DNA of 64,000 nt from Lotus japonicus (lineage: Eukaryota > Streptophyta > Magnoliopsida > Fabales > Fabaceae). The notes below the pieces were generated by a model. The model had not been told where the DNA came from and did not search any database. It saw only the letters and a list, made by a program, of their open reading frames with translations. Shown in pieces: positions 21,412-32,564 of this stretch; within the stretch, counting starts at the first letter, position 1; every line of letters begins with the position of its first letter. A program made the position numbers and the translations under genes. The DNA lies in the NCBI RefSeq assembly GCF_012489685.1, contig NC_080042.1, forward strand, positions 24,132,150 to 24,196,149. Direction: 5' to 3'.

Positions 21412-23916
21412 TTGCGAGGAGGACAATTAAGGCGTGTGCGCGATCAGCCAACGCAAGGCGTAAGCACGCAGGAACAAGACGAGCAAGACGAGCAAGTGCC
21501 AGCAGGCGTAAGCACGCAATTTCCGGAGTTGGAGGCTAGCGAAAGTTGGCAAAAGTTGATCTGTGAAGTCGTTGGCCGTTTGGAACTACAGGATGAGGCA
21601 GTTACCGTAATGGACACGGCGTTAGGACCTAGCGGATTATATAGGGAAAGCTACCGAGGTTCCAGGAGAAAGTTAGAGTCTTCTTCGGCGAAGAGTAGGG
21701 TGACGGGAGAGTGGTGTGCTTATCACCAAGTTTCTGGTCATGATACCGGAAAGTGCAGAGCTTTACAGCATGCGGTTGAGAAATTGATCACAACAGGAAA
21801 GACTATTAAGGCGCAGCGTAATAAGCATCCTACGATCGGAGAAATAGGAACAATCGCTGGAGGCTTTAGCGGAGGAGGAATCACTGGTGCAGCGCGCAAG
21901 CGATATCTCAGAACGGTGAATGCGGTTGCAGAAGCACCTTTCGGTTTTCAGCATCCGGACATCACATTTTCACCCGCTGACTTTTTCGGGTTAAAACCAC
22001 ACTTAGACGACCCGATCGTGATCTCCCTTCGGGTTAACCACTTCGACGTACAACGAACGCTCTTGGACCAGGGGAGTTCAGCGGATATCATCTACGGCGG
22101 GGCATTTGCGCAGCATGGAATAAGGGAAGGTGACCTTACCCCGTATGAAGGGACCTTGGTAGGATTCGCGGGCGAACTAGTGTGGGTGAAAGGAGTCATA
22201 GATCTTGATACCATATTCGGCGGGGGCGAGAATGCCAAAAAACTAACAGTAAAATACTTGGTTTTAGAGGCGGAAGGGTCATACAACGCGATCATTGGAA
22301 GGAACACTTTAAATCGTCTGTGCGCAGTGATATCAACAGCTCATCTAGCAATAAAGTACCCGTTGGCGAGCGGGCGAATAGGACGGATTGTGGTGGACCA
22401 AAGGGTTGCAAGAGAGTGTTACTGTAACGTTGTGGATCGGTATGGTAAGAAGAACGCCTCAACAGGACATCGTTGTAATGAAGTAGAGGATCCGGACGAA
22501 ATCTTGGATCCAAGGGGCGAGGGGCGAGTCAATAGACCCACCCCGATAGAGGAAACCAAAGAGTTGAGGTTCGGCGAGAAGATACTCAAAATAGGGACCA
22601 GGTTAAGTGAAAGCCAAGAGCAGAGGTTGTCAAAATTGTTGGGAGAGAACCTAGACCTTTTCGCTTGGAGTCACAGGGATATGCCTGGCATAGACCCAAA
22701 TTTTATTTGTCATAAATTAGCACTGAATCCAGGGGCGAAGCCAGTGACCCAGACTCGGCGACGAATGGGCGATGAGAAGGAGAAGGCGACCCAACAAGAG
22801 GTGAACAAGCTACTTGCAGCGGATTTTATTCACGAAATCAAGTACCCTACCTTGTTGGAAAACATGGTAATGGTCAAGAAAGCAAACGGAAAATGGCGAA
22901 TGACTGCAAGGGTAATGCATCCATCGGACGAAGATAAAACGACTTTCATGACTGCAAGGGTAAATTACTGTTATCAGACCATGCCTTTCGGATTGAAAAA
23001 CGCGGGGGCGACGTATCAGCGACTGATGGATAGGGTGTTTGAGGGGCAAGTAGGAAGGAATATGGAAGTATACGTCGACGACATGATCGTTAAGTCAGTT
23101 TTGGGGTCGACTCACCACGAGGACCTATCGGAAGCCTTTGGCAAAATCCGGAAACACGACATGAGGCTCAATCCGGAGAAATGTTCTTTCGGAATACAAG
23201 GGGGTAAATTCTTAGGTTTTATGATCACGTCAAGGGGGATTGAGATTAACCCGGACAAGTGCAAGGAGATACGGGAGATGAAGAGCCCAAGCAATGTGAA
23301 AGAGGTGCAGCGGCTAACCGGGAGAATCGCAGCTTTGTCTCAATTTCTTCCTCATTCGGGTAATAATTCAGCTCCGTTCTTCAAATGCCTTAAGAAGAAC
23401 ACAGCGTTCGAGTGGAGTTCAGAATGTGAAGAAGCTTTTACTCGCCTCAAGGAAATGTTGTCAGCACAACCGGTTCTCTCGAAGCCCGTCCAGGGTCTTC
23501 CCCTACACTTGTACTTCTCTGTGGGAGACCACGCGATCAGCTCGGTAATCCTTCAGGAGGTAGACGGGGAACAGAAAATAGTTTATTTTGTGAGCCACAC
23601 ATTTCAAGGGGCCGAAATGAGGTATCAGAAGATAGAAAAGGCGGCGCTCGCCGTCCTCGTCACCGTCAGACGCTTGCGACCCTACTTTCAAAGTTTTCGG
23701 GTAAAGGTGAGAACTGATCTTCCTTTGAGGCAGGTGTTGCAGAAACCAGATTTGTCAGGAAGGCTCGTCGCATGGTCAGTGGAGCTGTCAGAGTATGGAT
23801 TGCAGTATGATAAAAGGGGGAGAGTTGGGGCGCAGACCTGGGCAGATTTTGTGGTAGAGTTGACACCCGAGGAAGGAGAAAGAGTAAACACACAATGGAC
23901 GTTGTTCGTCGAATGA
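21412..23916 (+). pseudogene. Tat element gag remnant, protease, RT and RNase H
   Basis: An 834-residue open frame. The first 90 residues are a gag remnant; the capsid core is missing but the zinc-knuckle-like WCAYHQVSGHDTGKC remains. A protease follows with LLDQGSSADIIYG as active-site motif. RT has MVMVKKANGKWRM, MPFGLKNAGATYQRLMDRVF and the catalytic YVDDMIVKS, but the segment between KWRM and MHPSDEDK that should hold motif A and its Asp is absent. RNase H follows (VYFVSHTFQGAEMRYQKIEK, KPDLSGRLVAWSVELSEYGL). The frame ends near 23916 after LFVE, where a one-base shift occurs. The RT cannot be active. The true start is not clear; the frame is simply open from 21412. Confidence 0.85.
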
Positions 23917-24480
23917 CAACGGAAGTGGAGCCGGAGTCACATTGCAGGGGCCAGAAGAACTGGTGTTGGAACAATCTCTTAGATTCCAATTCAAGGCTAG
24001 TAACAACCAGGCGGATTATGAGGCTCTAATCGCAGGACTAAAGCTGGCGATCGAGGTACAAATTGACAGTTTGTTGGTAAGAACAGACTCGTTATTAGTG
24101 GCAAATCAGGTCAATGGGGAGTTTTAGGTCAAAGAACCGGCTTTGATAAAGTATCTAGAGCGCGTACAATCACTTATGAGTTAAATAAAGGAAATTGTGG
24201 TCGAGTACGTGCCGAGGACACAAAATTAAAGGGCTGATGCCCTAGCTAAGTTGGCTAGCACCTGAAAACCCGGGAATAACCGAAGCGTGATTCAGGAAAC
24301 ACTCACCAACCCTAGCATAGAGGAAGAACTGGTAGCCTCAGTCGATCGCCAGGAAACTTGGATGAACCTCATCATTGATATCTTGGCGGGTGAGCCAGGC
24401 GATGTAGTGAAGTACTCAAAGGAGAGAAGCAGGGCACTACACGTTGCTCGATGGCATCCTTTTTCGGCGAGGATTCACTT
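23912..24480 (+). pseudogene. Second (archaeal-type) RNase H of Tat element, with stops
   Basis: After a shift into the next frame, NDNGSGAGVTLQGPEELVLE and KASNNQADYEALIAGLKLAI are seen. This is the duplicate RNase H known in Tat-lineage elements. The frame then meets stops near 24125, 24182, 24229 and 24263, each where CAG, CAA or CGA would suit the family. It leads into the integrase frame by another shift near 24460. Confidence 0.8.
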
Positions 24481-25571
24481 CGCCCCTCTTAAGGTGCCTA
24501 CCACCAGAAAAGTATGAGGATGTTATGACAGAGGTTCACGAAGGGGTTTGCGCAAGTCACATTGGGGGAAGGTCTCTAGCGGGTAAAGTCCTCAGGGCAG
24601 GTTTTTATTGGCCCACGATAAGAAAGGACTGTGCAGAATTTGTAAGGAAGGGCGAGAAATGTCAACAATTCGCGGATTTACCCAGAGCCCCGCCGGAGCA
24701 ATTGGCCACGATTAGTTCCCCTTGGCCCTTCGCCATGTGGGGAGTTGATCTCGTCGGGCCTTTTCCCACTGCCAGATCGCAAATGAAGTTCATTCTCGTG
24801 GCGGTGGACTACTTTACTAAATGGATAGAGGCTGAACCTTTAGCAAGCATAACAACAACCAAGTTAATAAGTTTTTATTGGAAAAGGATCGTGTGCCGAT
24901 TCGGAGTGCCAAGGGCGATCGTCTCGGACAATGGGACGCAATTTGCAAGCAATCAGACTAAGAAATTTTGTGAGGAAATGGGGATCGAGAGGATATTTTT
25001 GTCAGTAGAGCACCCTCAAACCAACAGTCAGACGGAGTCGGCGAACAAAGTCACCTTGCGAGGATTGAAACACCGACTCTCGGATGCCAATGGGGCCTGG
25101 TTGGATGAACTTCCGATTGTGATTTGGTCATATAACACGACGCAACATTCGTCTACAGGAGAAACACCGTTCAGGATGACATACGGGGCGGATGCTATGC
25201 TCCCCGTAGAGATCGACAACAGCTCATGGCGAACAGCGCCGAAGTTTGAGGGCGAGAATGCTTCAAATATGGCGATGGAGTTGGACCTGCTGTCAGAGAC
25301 ACGCGACGAAGCTTGCCTAAGGGAAGCGGCGATGAAACAACGAGCAGCGGCTAAGTATGACACGAAGGTGCGACCAAGAGAAATGCAAGCAGGGGATTTG
25401 GTGCTTAAGAAACGGACAGGGGTCACTGGAAACAAGTTAAGCCCAATCTGGGAGGGACCCTACAGAATCTTGAAGGTCCTAGGAAAGGGAGCTTATCACC
25501 TGGAAATCTTGGATGGGAAGCGGATGCCAAGATCGTGGAACGCTGCCAGTCTAAAATACTACTACAGCTAA
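24444..25571 (+). pseudogene. Tat element integrase
   Basis: 375 residues. An H2C2-type finger region (HEGVCASHIGGRSLAGKVL, FYWPTIRKDCAEFVRKGEKC) has lost one expected Cys: the motif reads VRKGEKC rather than CxxC. The DDE core follows with FAMWGVDLVGPF (first Asp), IVSDNGTQFASN (second Asp) and a Glu in SQTESANKVTLRG. The C-terminal part has the MQAGDLVLKKR and KLSPIWEGPYRILKVLG motifs of gypsy integrases. Integrase inserts the cDNA into chromosomes. It is out of frame with the upstream RNase H, so it would not be made as part of a polyprotein. Confidence 0.88.
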
Positions 25572-26304
25572 CGAGATCAACAAAAACGCTGAATCCGATG
25601 AAAAATCGGCAGCAGACTCGGCGAGGGAAAATCCTTTTGTACTTTGTTCAAAGAAATTGTCGGCCAAAAGTGCCTGAATGGTAAAAACAAATACACGTTC
25701 TTGTTCTCCATCTCGGGAGTTTGTTGACTATCACGTCTGATTGAAAATACAAAAATTGTATCCAGCAATTTCAATCACACTGAATTGCGGCGAGGGCTCG
25801 GTGGGAAAAATTCCCTGAAGGTGGCAATGCCAACACGACCTTGATGTCTGGGGATTGCTCCGGAAAGTCCGATGCAGCTCACCGTCACTCGTTGGCGATG
25901 TGTGCGGATAAGCTTCTTATCCCAATAATCTCCCCGAAATATGGGCGTGCATTGTTCAAACTAGGCTCAAAAGACTCGGGTAAACCCATATGGCCATTGG
26001 GCCCTGAGCAATTATAAGTCCTCGCCTAATAAGGCTGGCGAGGCCACACTTGATCTTACGGGAAATATGCGTGTGAAAGAAAGCCTCAGTTCAGAAACTG
26101 AGCCAAGAGCCCTAGTTGAACCCAGCACACCATCAATGTCGTCAGACGTAATTCAGAAATTAATAAACAAGCGGGGGAAACAAGGGAATAAAAATCGGAA
26201 AACATTAAACCATGCATAAAACACAAAGATAAGTAAAAACTGATATGAGTCAACTTAAAGTTAAAATACAGTAATCCAAATAAGTAAAGAAGCATTGTTT
26301 CTAT
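25572..26304. other. Non-coding spacer of Tat element
   Basis: Between integrase and the antisense ORF. GC-rich GGCGAGG motifs recur, for example near 25790 and 26035. No ORF supported. Confidence 0.5.
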
Positions 26305-27528
26305 CTATGTTTTCATTTCTGGTTGAACATCATCTCCTAGGTCAACGCCAGCAACCCCCGGAGGGTCTTCAGCACCTTCCAGCCCAGCGGGTGTAATCTT
26401 CTTAAAAACTCCCAAAGAGTCAAGGTTGACGTCAGGATGAAGATGCTTGACTTGAGCTTTGGCGATCAGGAAGCCCCGGATGCGTTCAACAGCTGCTGTC
26501 TGGGCTACGTCGTTCTCCATTTGCTCCTCCAGAATCTTGGTATGAGCATCCTTCTCGGCCAGGAGTTTGCACTTGGACTCTAGATCAGAGCGAGCGTCGC
26601 CAAGAGCCTTGCGCCTATCCGATAAATCCTTGCGCCTATCCGATAGATCAGAGCGAGCGTCGGCAAGGGCGGCATCTTTAGCATCAAGGGCCTGCTTGAG
26701 TTCGTTAATCTTGGTTTCCAGATGCTCTTCTTTCTCATCCGCCGTGGCCCGCGCCAGCTTCGCCTCAGCAAGTTTCTTTTGCATCTTTGACGTCTTCTTT
26801 GCTTCAGAAGCTAGCTGGCGGTGTAGGTTGGAGCAAGTTTCATCGAATCGAAGGTTGGCAGCGCGCAGAGTCTCTACTTCCTGGCGAAGCTCAGCAGTGC
26901 CAGATATAGGCCGAGCCTGCCAGGCTACGTGAGCAAACATGCAACCCGCGCGGAGAAGATTCGACACAGCTTTCTGAGCCACATCTTGCAGATTCTGGCT
27001 GGGAATTTCCCTCAATTTCTCAAGATATGGATGAGAAAGAAGGAAGGAAAATGGATCGGGGTTGGAGTCGTTGGAGGGGCCCTTCGGGCGATCGGGCGAG
27101 AGTTCCTCCCCCTCATTGACATTCTTTGGAGAAGGAGGGGTTGGTAAAACATTGGTGGGAGAGTTTGGGCAGTTGCCAGACGGCGATGTATGAGTTGTAG
27201 CAGAGGCGTTCGCCTCGCCCTGGTGATCAGCTGCAGGAGACTTGCCCGCATCGGAAGAGGTACAAGGGGCGGGAATGATGCCCTCTTCACCAAAAACAAG
27301 GGAGATAACGGAGGGGTTCGCCTCGCTCGCCTTATTCTTCTTTAGGGAACCTTTGTCCGCAGGCGAGCTCAGTCTTTTCTCCCTAGCACGGGCAGAGGGG
27401 GAGGCTTTGGAGCTGTTAAGAACAAAGGCATTCAACAACTCAGCGGTAGAGAACTTCATCGTTTTACCTGAAAAAGGAAAAGAAAAACAGTCATCAGGGG
27501 GAAAGGCGAGGAAGAAAGTAAGCGACAA
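26305..27528 (-). CDS. Antisense coiled-coil ORF of Tat element (C-terminal part)
   Basis: 407 residues on the strand opposite pol. The N-terminal 40 residues may be partly intronic; KFSTAELLNAFVLNSSKA looks like the conserved exon start. The middle is Ser/Pro-rich. A long coiled coil covers about residues 210-350 (AELRQEVETLRAANLRF, KKLAEAKLARATADEKEEHL, KINELKQALDAKDAAL) and includes an internal duplication of SDRRKDLSDRRK. The end is acidic. It resembles the C-terminal part of the putative plant transposon proteins of Tat elements, whose N-terminal domain is at 27560-28374. Function unknown. Confidence 0.7.
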   Translation of the reverse strand: MSLTFFLAFPPDDCFSFPFSGKTMKFSTAELLNAFVLNSSKASPSARAREKRLSSPADKGSLKKNKASEANPSVISLVFGEEGIIPAPCTSSDAGKSPAADHQGEANASATTHTSPSGNCPNSPTNVLPTPPSPKNVNEGEELSPDRPKGPSNDSNPDPFSFLLSHPYLEKLREIPSQNLQDVAQKAVSNLLRAGCMFAHVAWQARPISGTAELRQEVETLRAANLRFDETCSNLHRQLASEAKKTSKMQKKLAEAKLARATADEKEEHLETKINELKQALDAKDAALADARSDLSDRRKDLSDRRKALGDARSDLESKCKLLAEKDAHTKILEEQMENDVAQTAAVERIRGFLIAKAQVKHLHPDVNLDSLGVFKKITPAGLEGAEDPPGVAGVDLGDDVQPEMKT

Positions 27529-27559
27529 ACATATAGGAATCAGGACCTAATCGGGGAAG

Positions 27560-28374
27560 CAATTTAGATCTTGGGGGGGCATTAAGCAGGTCAATACAAT
27601 TCAGGAGCGGAAGTTGAAGTAAGGTTTCCAGGGCGATACTGTCTCGGGGAGAAGGAGACATGGTATGGGGGCCATATAAAGATCGAGGGGACGAGGTCCA
27701 GTAAAGAGGGAAAAGGGTTTCTCCTCCCCTCTCCGTGAATAATGAGGGGTAAGCAGGATGGATGACGACTCGGAAGTATCTCCAAGATTATGAGCCCACC
27801 CCGTAAGGGACAAATCATTCTCGACCGGGCCGAGGGACCAAGACGACCCAACCTTGAGATCCTCGAAGATCCACCTCGAAAAGGAGGGAAAAAAGGGCAG
27901 GAGAAGGCGCAACATCAACACTGTGGCAAAGGATCTCGAAACATCGTAGGTAGGCCCAGGAGCAGGGGTGAAGTTGGCAAGGCGAAATGTTGATGCTGCG
28001 CAACATGAGGGTAAGGAAAGGTGAGAAGGGAAGTTTTATGTTCAGGTCAAGGAATAGGTATTCATGGATGAATAAAAAGTGAGAGTATCTGAGGTCGTTA
28101 AACTGTCGGTGCTGCCAAGGGCGATCTTGTTCTTGACAGCCGGTGGTGCGAAGGAGGTCATTTAGCAAGGAGGAGTAGCAAAACCCACCGACTCGATTAG
28201 TGAGGTTATAGACAGATTCACTGGTTGACAGTTCAGATGATTGGTCAAGAATTTCTTGGTTGGGTGCCTCTGTGACAAGGGGGGAAGAGTGGCGAAGGTT
28301 GCCAAGCGGTGAACCTTGATTTCCTCGAGAGAGGACAGATCCCTTGTGGAGAACATCAAAAATAAGAAGGAGAA
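27560..28374 (-). pseudogene. N-terminal domain of the Tat antisense protein, broken
   Basis: Fragments in several frames: LFIHEYLFLDLNIKLPFSPF and CQLHPCSWAYLRCFEILCH near 27960-28060, and LGDTSESSSILLTPHYSRRG-type sequence before it. These match the intact copy at 1-818 (FAYEYMF, QLHPNAWAFIRCFEIL). Stops and frame changes disrupt it. Confidence 0.65.
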
Positions 28375-28516
28375 GAGAAAAGAACTAACCAGAGGTGGGG
28401 TTGTGGACGAAAGAGCAGGGAGCAGAGCAAGAGATTCGCCGGATTAGTAAGGGAAGCCGGCACAGGAATCAGGAGCGAGAATTCAAAGGATGGGAAAGTA
28501 GAAAGTAAAGGCAGCG

Positions 28517-29371
28517 TGTTAGGCGAAAAGTTGTAGCCGTTAATGTTGATTGGTTCAAATTCAAAAATGTCAGGGTTTGACGTGGCACATTAAATGGAAG
28601 GCACTGTAAAGGAAGCTTATCGGTTGAAATTCGGGTTGGCAGGGTTCGCTGAAGATTCGAAAAGACATTTCAAAAGTGGCAGTTGAGACTCAGTGGATTT
28701 GCTGACTTAAAAACTACTTCAGGGCGCAACGCGTGGCGAACGCACGACACCTGTCAAAGTGTCATGATTTAGGGCATGTGCGCAGTGCTGGCAAGGCGAG
28801 CAGGTCAAGTGCCATCGCCTTGGGACTGCTTGTGGACTCAGTTTGCCTAGGAAAGGGGTGGTGCAGCGAAAAGTTTGGAATACGAAGATTTTTTGACTTT
28901 ATTCTCCCGGCCATGTTGGCAATTGTTTTTTCATTTTGTTAAAAACTTTAGGTTTTATCATTGTTTAGTCTTTCATAGTCCTTGCCTTGGTTTCTTCTAT
29001 TTAAAGACACACTTGGCTCTCATGCTTCGAGCTCGGTGTCTTGTGGACTTGTGGACTGGGCGAGACCCCAGGGTTCCTCGCCCAAGGGACTCAGCCTTAG
29101 GCGCGGAACATGCCTGAACCTTGGGCCCCTCTCCCTAAGGCCCAACCGGCCCATTTAGACAGATTAAAGGCATGAAGGCCCAACCCCAAATCTATAAATA
29201 AGGGACGATCACCAATTGTAAGGGACTCTTAGCTCATTTGGCAATAACATTATTGAAATTCAGTTATATTTTCTCTCTCTAAGCAATTAAGAGCTCATCT
29301 CTCTAAAATCTTCGATCACATTCCACACACTCTTGGCACTATGCCTTGATTCTATGTTCTTGGCAAGAACA
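28517..29371 (+). repeat. 3' LTR of Tat element (core 29052-29371)
   Basis: The right 320 bp is the counterpart of the 5' LTR. A purine tract (GGGAAAGTAGAAAGTAAAGG) at about 28491-28510, followed by TGTTAGGCG at 28517, suggests that the full LTR starts there (855 bp). Sequence at 28980-29050 is also conserved with the LTR at 1203-1987. No purine tract precedes 29052. Confidence 0.6.
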
Positions 29372-29688
29372 AAAAAAACATATAAATATAATTTTTTTAA
29401 TTTTAAAACTATTTTATCTAAATTATTTATTAGTAAGTATTATTTGATTATTAATTTTAATTCTTAATATTCGTAAAATGCAAAACTCAAGTAAATTTTA
29501 AGTTTATGAATGTTGTTATTTAATGTAAGTAGTTGAATAGTTTTTGACAATATAAATTTTTTCAATTTTAATTTTATTATGGTTTAATATATTTATTACA
29601 ATTTTTTTGTTTTTTTTTATTCTTTTAATACAATGCAACACTTAAGTTTTGCTTATATCTTTAATACTAAAACTCAAATGTGATTTTG

Positions 29689-29726
<38 letters not shown>

Positions 29727-30018
29727 GATATATTCAAGATAGATAGATTTAAAAGTATTTTATATAAATGATTTATTAATAAATATTATTTATTATTAAT
29801 TTTGATTTTTAATATTTGTCAAATGCAAAGCTCAAGTCAATTTTAAGTTTATGAATGTTGTTATTTAATATAAGTAGTTGAATAGTTTTTTTATTAAATA
29901 ATTTTTTTTCAGTTTTTAATATATTTAATATTTTAATGTATTTAATATAAATGTATTAGAGCTTTATGGTTTAATACATTTAATACATGCAAAACCTCAA
30001 GTCTCCTTTACATATATA
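29372..30018. mobile_element. Helitron-like AT-rich element, right part
   Basis: Continues the repeat unit seen at 16190-16925 (ATTTTAAAACTATTTTATCT, AATGTTGTTATTTAATGTAA, CAACACTTAAGTTTTGC), with a (TA)n run near 29693-29718. No ORF. Confidence 0.5.
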
Positions 30019-30510
30019 CTAGATATTATACCCGTGCGATGCACGAGTTTATTTACAATTTTTATTAAAATTATTTTAAAATAATTATACTTCAAATGAA
30101 TATTAAAATATTTTTAATCATAAGTATTATAAAATTAAAAATAATTATCTTGAGACAATTTAGAGTTTTATTTGTGTAAAACAATACATACTTAAATTTA
30201 ATAATTTAATTTACTAATTAGCATGGAATTAGTTTTAATAATTTAATAATTCATTTATTTTTTTATATGAAAAATAATTATTCAATTTTGAAATATTTAA
30301 TATTAAATAATAAGTTTTGATATCTTCAAATAAGATATAATAATAACATAATTCGTGTGCTTTTTATCAACAAAAAAGTAATTTGAAATAAATTATAACT
30401 TTAATAGCTCTTTAAAAAAACTTAAATAACATAAAATAATATCTATTAAATTTAAAATTATTTAATTTTTTGTAATTAGTTTCCTCTGTTATGCCTTCTC
30501 AAGTCATTTG
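30019..30510. mobile_element. Second Helitron-like left end
   Basis: CTAGATATTATACCCGTGCG, then ATGCACG, starts at 30019. The hairpin motif has one mismatch. It is followed by AT-rich non-coding sequence that is interrupted by a solo LTR at 30511 and resumes after it. Confidence 0.5.
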
Positions 30511-32312
30511 TGTAACACCCCATTTTCTGTTATTAGGTTATTCATTATTTTATTTTAATTAGTATTATGGTATATGGTAATTAAGTGATTTTATTAGATA
30601 ATTAAGTGATTATGTGATATAGATAAATAAGGTTTTAGGGTTTAGTGTGAGTAATTGAGAGTGGGGCCCATTGTATGGCTATTTAAGGGTTAGGAGTGAA
30701 ATAGAAAGAAAGAAAAGAAAAAAAAATAAGGATTAGAAGAGAAGCAGAACAAGAAACACGTGAAAGCAGAGAAGGAGAGGAGAAAACTTAGAACTGATCT
30801 ACAAGAGGTAAGGGTTTGAATTCATGTTTTATGGATTGGTATGATAGTGGATAATGATAGAAAGCATGATTTAGGAACCCTAGGTTGCAAAAATTCCCAA
30901 ATTGAAATAGTTAGGGTTTGGCTTTTAGATGATTTTGGGGGTAGATGATAGGCTTGCATGATGCGCAGAAATTTACGTTCTCTTGTACCCTTTTTCGTGC
31001 TATGTTAATAGCCGAATTTGAAGAAGTAGTCTTCATAATTTACATCTGTTTAATAGTTCATTAGATGTGTGGTGCGCGCACATGGCGAGTTGCGCAGGAA
31101 GATGTCGCAAGATGTCGCGACATGGCGAGTTGCGTAGGGAGATGTCGTGAGATGTCGCGACATGGCGAGTTGTGCAGTGAGATGTCGCGAGATGGCGAGC
31201 ATGAGCATGTCGCGAGTTTTTGGGAAAATTTAGAGAGAAATCCAGTCTTTAGGAAATAGTTGCAGAACCTGTTATATATGAATTATATTTAATTTACATC
31301 TATTTTTAATAATCATTATATGATGTTGTTTCTGAATTGATGTTATGTTTGAGATGCTAAGTTGTTGTGATTGCAAGTTGTATAATTGATAACATGTAAT
31401 ATGTGTTTTGTGCAACTGGTGATGAATATGCTAAAATAATTAGGACTTGGAGATGGTCTGAATATGCATATGTTAGTTGAGTTTTGCACAATACACTGCA
31501 TAGTTGTCAAGAGGCAATGTTTGCTAGTTCTTGTGGAGGCTAGTGACTTGTCCCAAAACTGGAGTGGTTTTGAAGCCTAGAGCGAGGGCTTTATTGGTGG
31601 TTATCTGTCTGGAGTGGACGCGGTGATACCGCTAAGGATAACAACTTTGGTACCAAAGGCATTTGCACGGGTCTCACTTGAGTCATATGTGTTATGGTGA
31701 TATTTTTGGAGAGATTTGATGTGGTGGTAATTAGAGACTATTATATATGTTCTAATTGAGCTATAATTTATGGAGTATTTGCCATAACTGTGAACTTGAT
31801 TAATTATGTTAAAATTACATAATTTATTATTTATTAGTGAATGTGAGTAATTTATGTGGAGCATAGATAAGCTTTTACATTATTTATTATTATGCTTATC
31901 CATATGATATGAGTTCTCACCCTTCTGTTGGAATGATGTTCTATGCGACATCGCTCAGGTACCGAAGATAGTGGAGCTTCTCGCGAGGGTTAGTTGGAGG
32001 AGCTAGTCTTTCATTTACGGTTTAGTTAGGGGAGTCATGCTCTGTTATGTAACACCGGGAAACGTTTAGTTTTGTACCTTGATGTTAAGAGTTACCTATG
32101 AACTCTCTTTATGTTAAATTTTGGAGTTGAAATAAATCCGCTGTGCTATGCATATGATGTTGCGACATTAAAGTTGGAAAATTTATATATTTATTATGAG
32201 CATGGCAGGTGTTTTGATTTATGTTTCTGGAGAATAAGTGTGACACCCTCTGTGTTATGCATTTTACTCTGATTTATGATATATTATTATGCGGGGTTTA
32301 GAGGGTGTTACA
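30511..32312. mobile_element. Solo LTR (1.8 kb) with TSD ATTTG
   Basis: Starts TGTAACACCC and ends GGGTGTTACA, with ATTTG immediately on both sides (30506-30510, 32313-32317). No internal region, PBS or ORF of retroelement type, so it is a solo LTR left by LTR-LTR recombination. Near 30660-30780 there is a purine-rich AGAAAGAAAGAAAAG tract. Confidence 0.85.
31072..31215. repeat. Short tandem repeats, GATGTCGCGACATGGCGAG type
   Basis: Several imperfect units of ACATGGCGAGTTGCGCAGG and GATGTCGCGA inside the solo LTR. The open frame across them is a product of the repeat and not supported as a gene. Confidence 0.7.
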
Positions 32313-32543
32313 ATTTGCACTAATATATAATAGATAAAAAAATATATTTAATTTTTTTAAAACTTTTTTGTCTAAATTATTTACTAATAATTCATATTTT
32401 ATTATTATTCTATTTTGATTCTTGATGTTAAATTTGGTTATGTAGGCAAATTTGATTTTTATCATGAAGGATACTGAGTAGGGTGTCTTCATTTCTACTA
32501 TTGTATTAAATGCTATGATTCAAGTCTGCTTCATGCATATATA

Positions 32544-32564
32544 TACACACACACACACACACAC
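32544..32564. repeat. (AC)n microsatellite
   Basis: Run of AC dinucleotides. The next solo LTR inserted in it, and its TSD is CACAC. Confidence 0.9.

Larger units (their letters stand above)
20945..29371 (+). mobile_element. Tat-lineage Ty3/gypsy retrotransposon, decayed
   Basis: Order: 5' LTR, PBS, remnant gag, protease, RT, RNase H, second RNase H, integrase, then an antisense ORF and the 3' LTR. The second (archaeal-type) RNase H after the first, and an antisense ORF after integrase, are known features of Tat/Retand-Ogre elements. Flanking AAAAA on both sides could be a TSD, but the site is A-rich. The coding region has frameshifts, stops and two large internal deletions, so it is dead. 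It sits between the caulimovirid fragment and Helitron-like sequence. Confidence 0.85.

Noticed and set aside
26567..26932. 121-codon plus-strand ORF in Tat element
   Set aside because: Complement of the repetitive coiled-coil ORF; Ser/Arg/Ala composition is explained by that.
31065..31259. 64-codon ORF with repeated CRDMASC motifs
   Set aside because: Produced by short tandem repeats inside a solo LTR.
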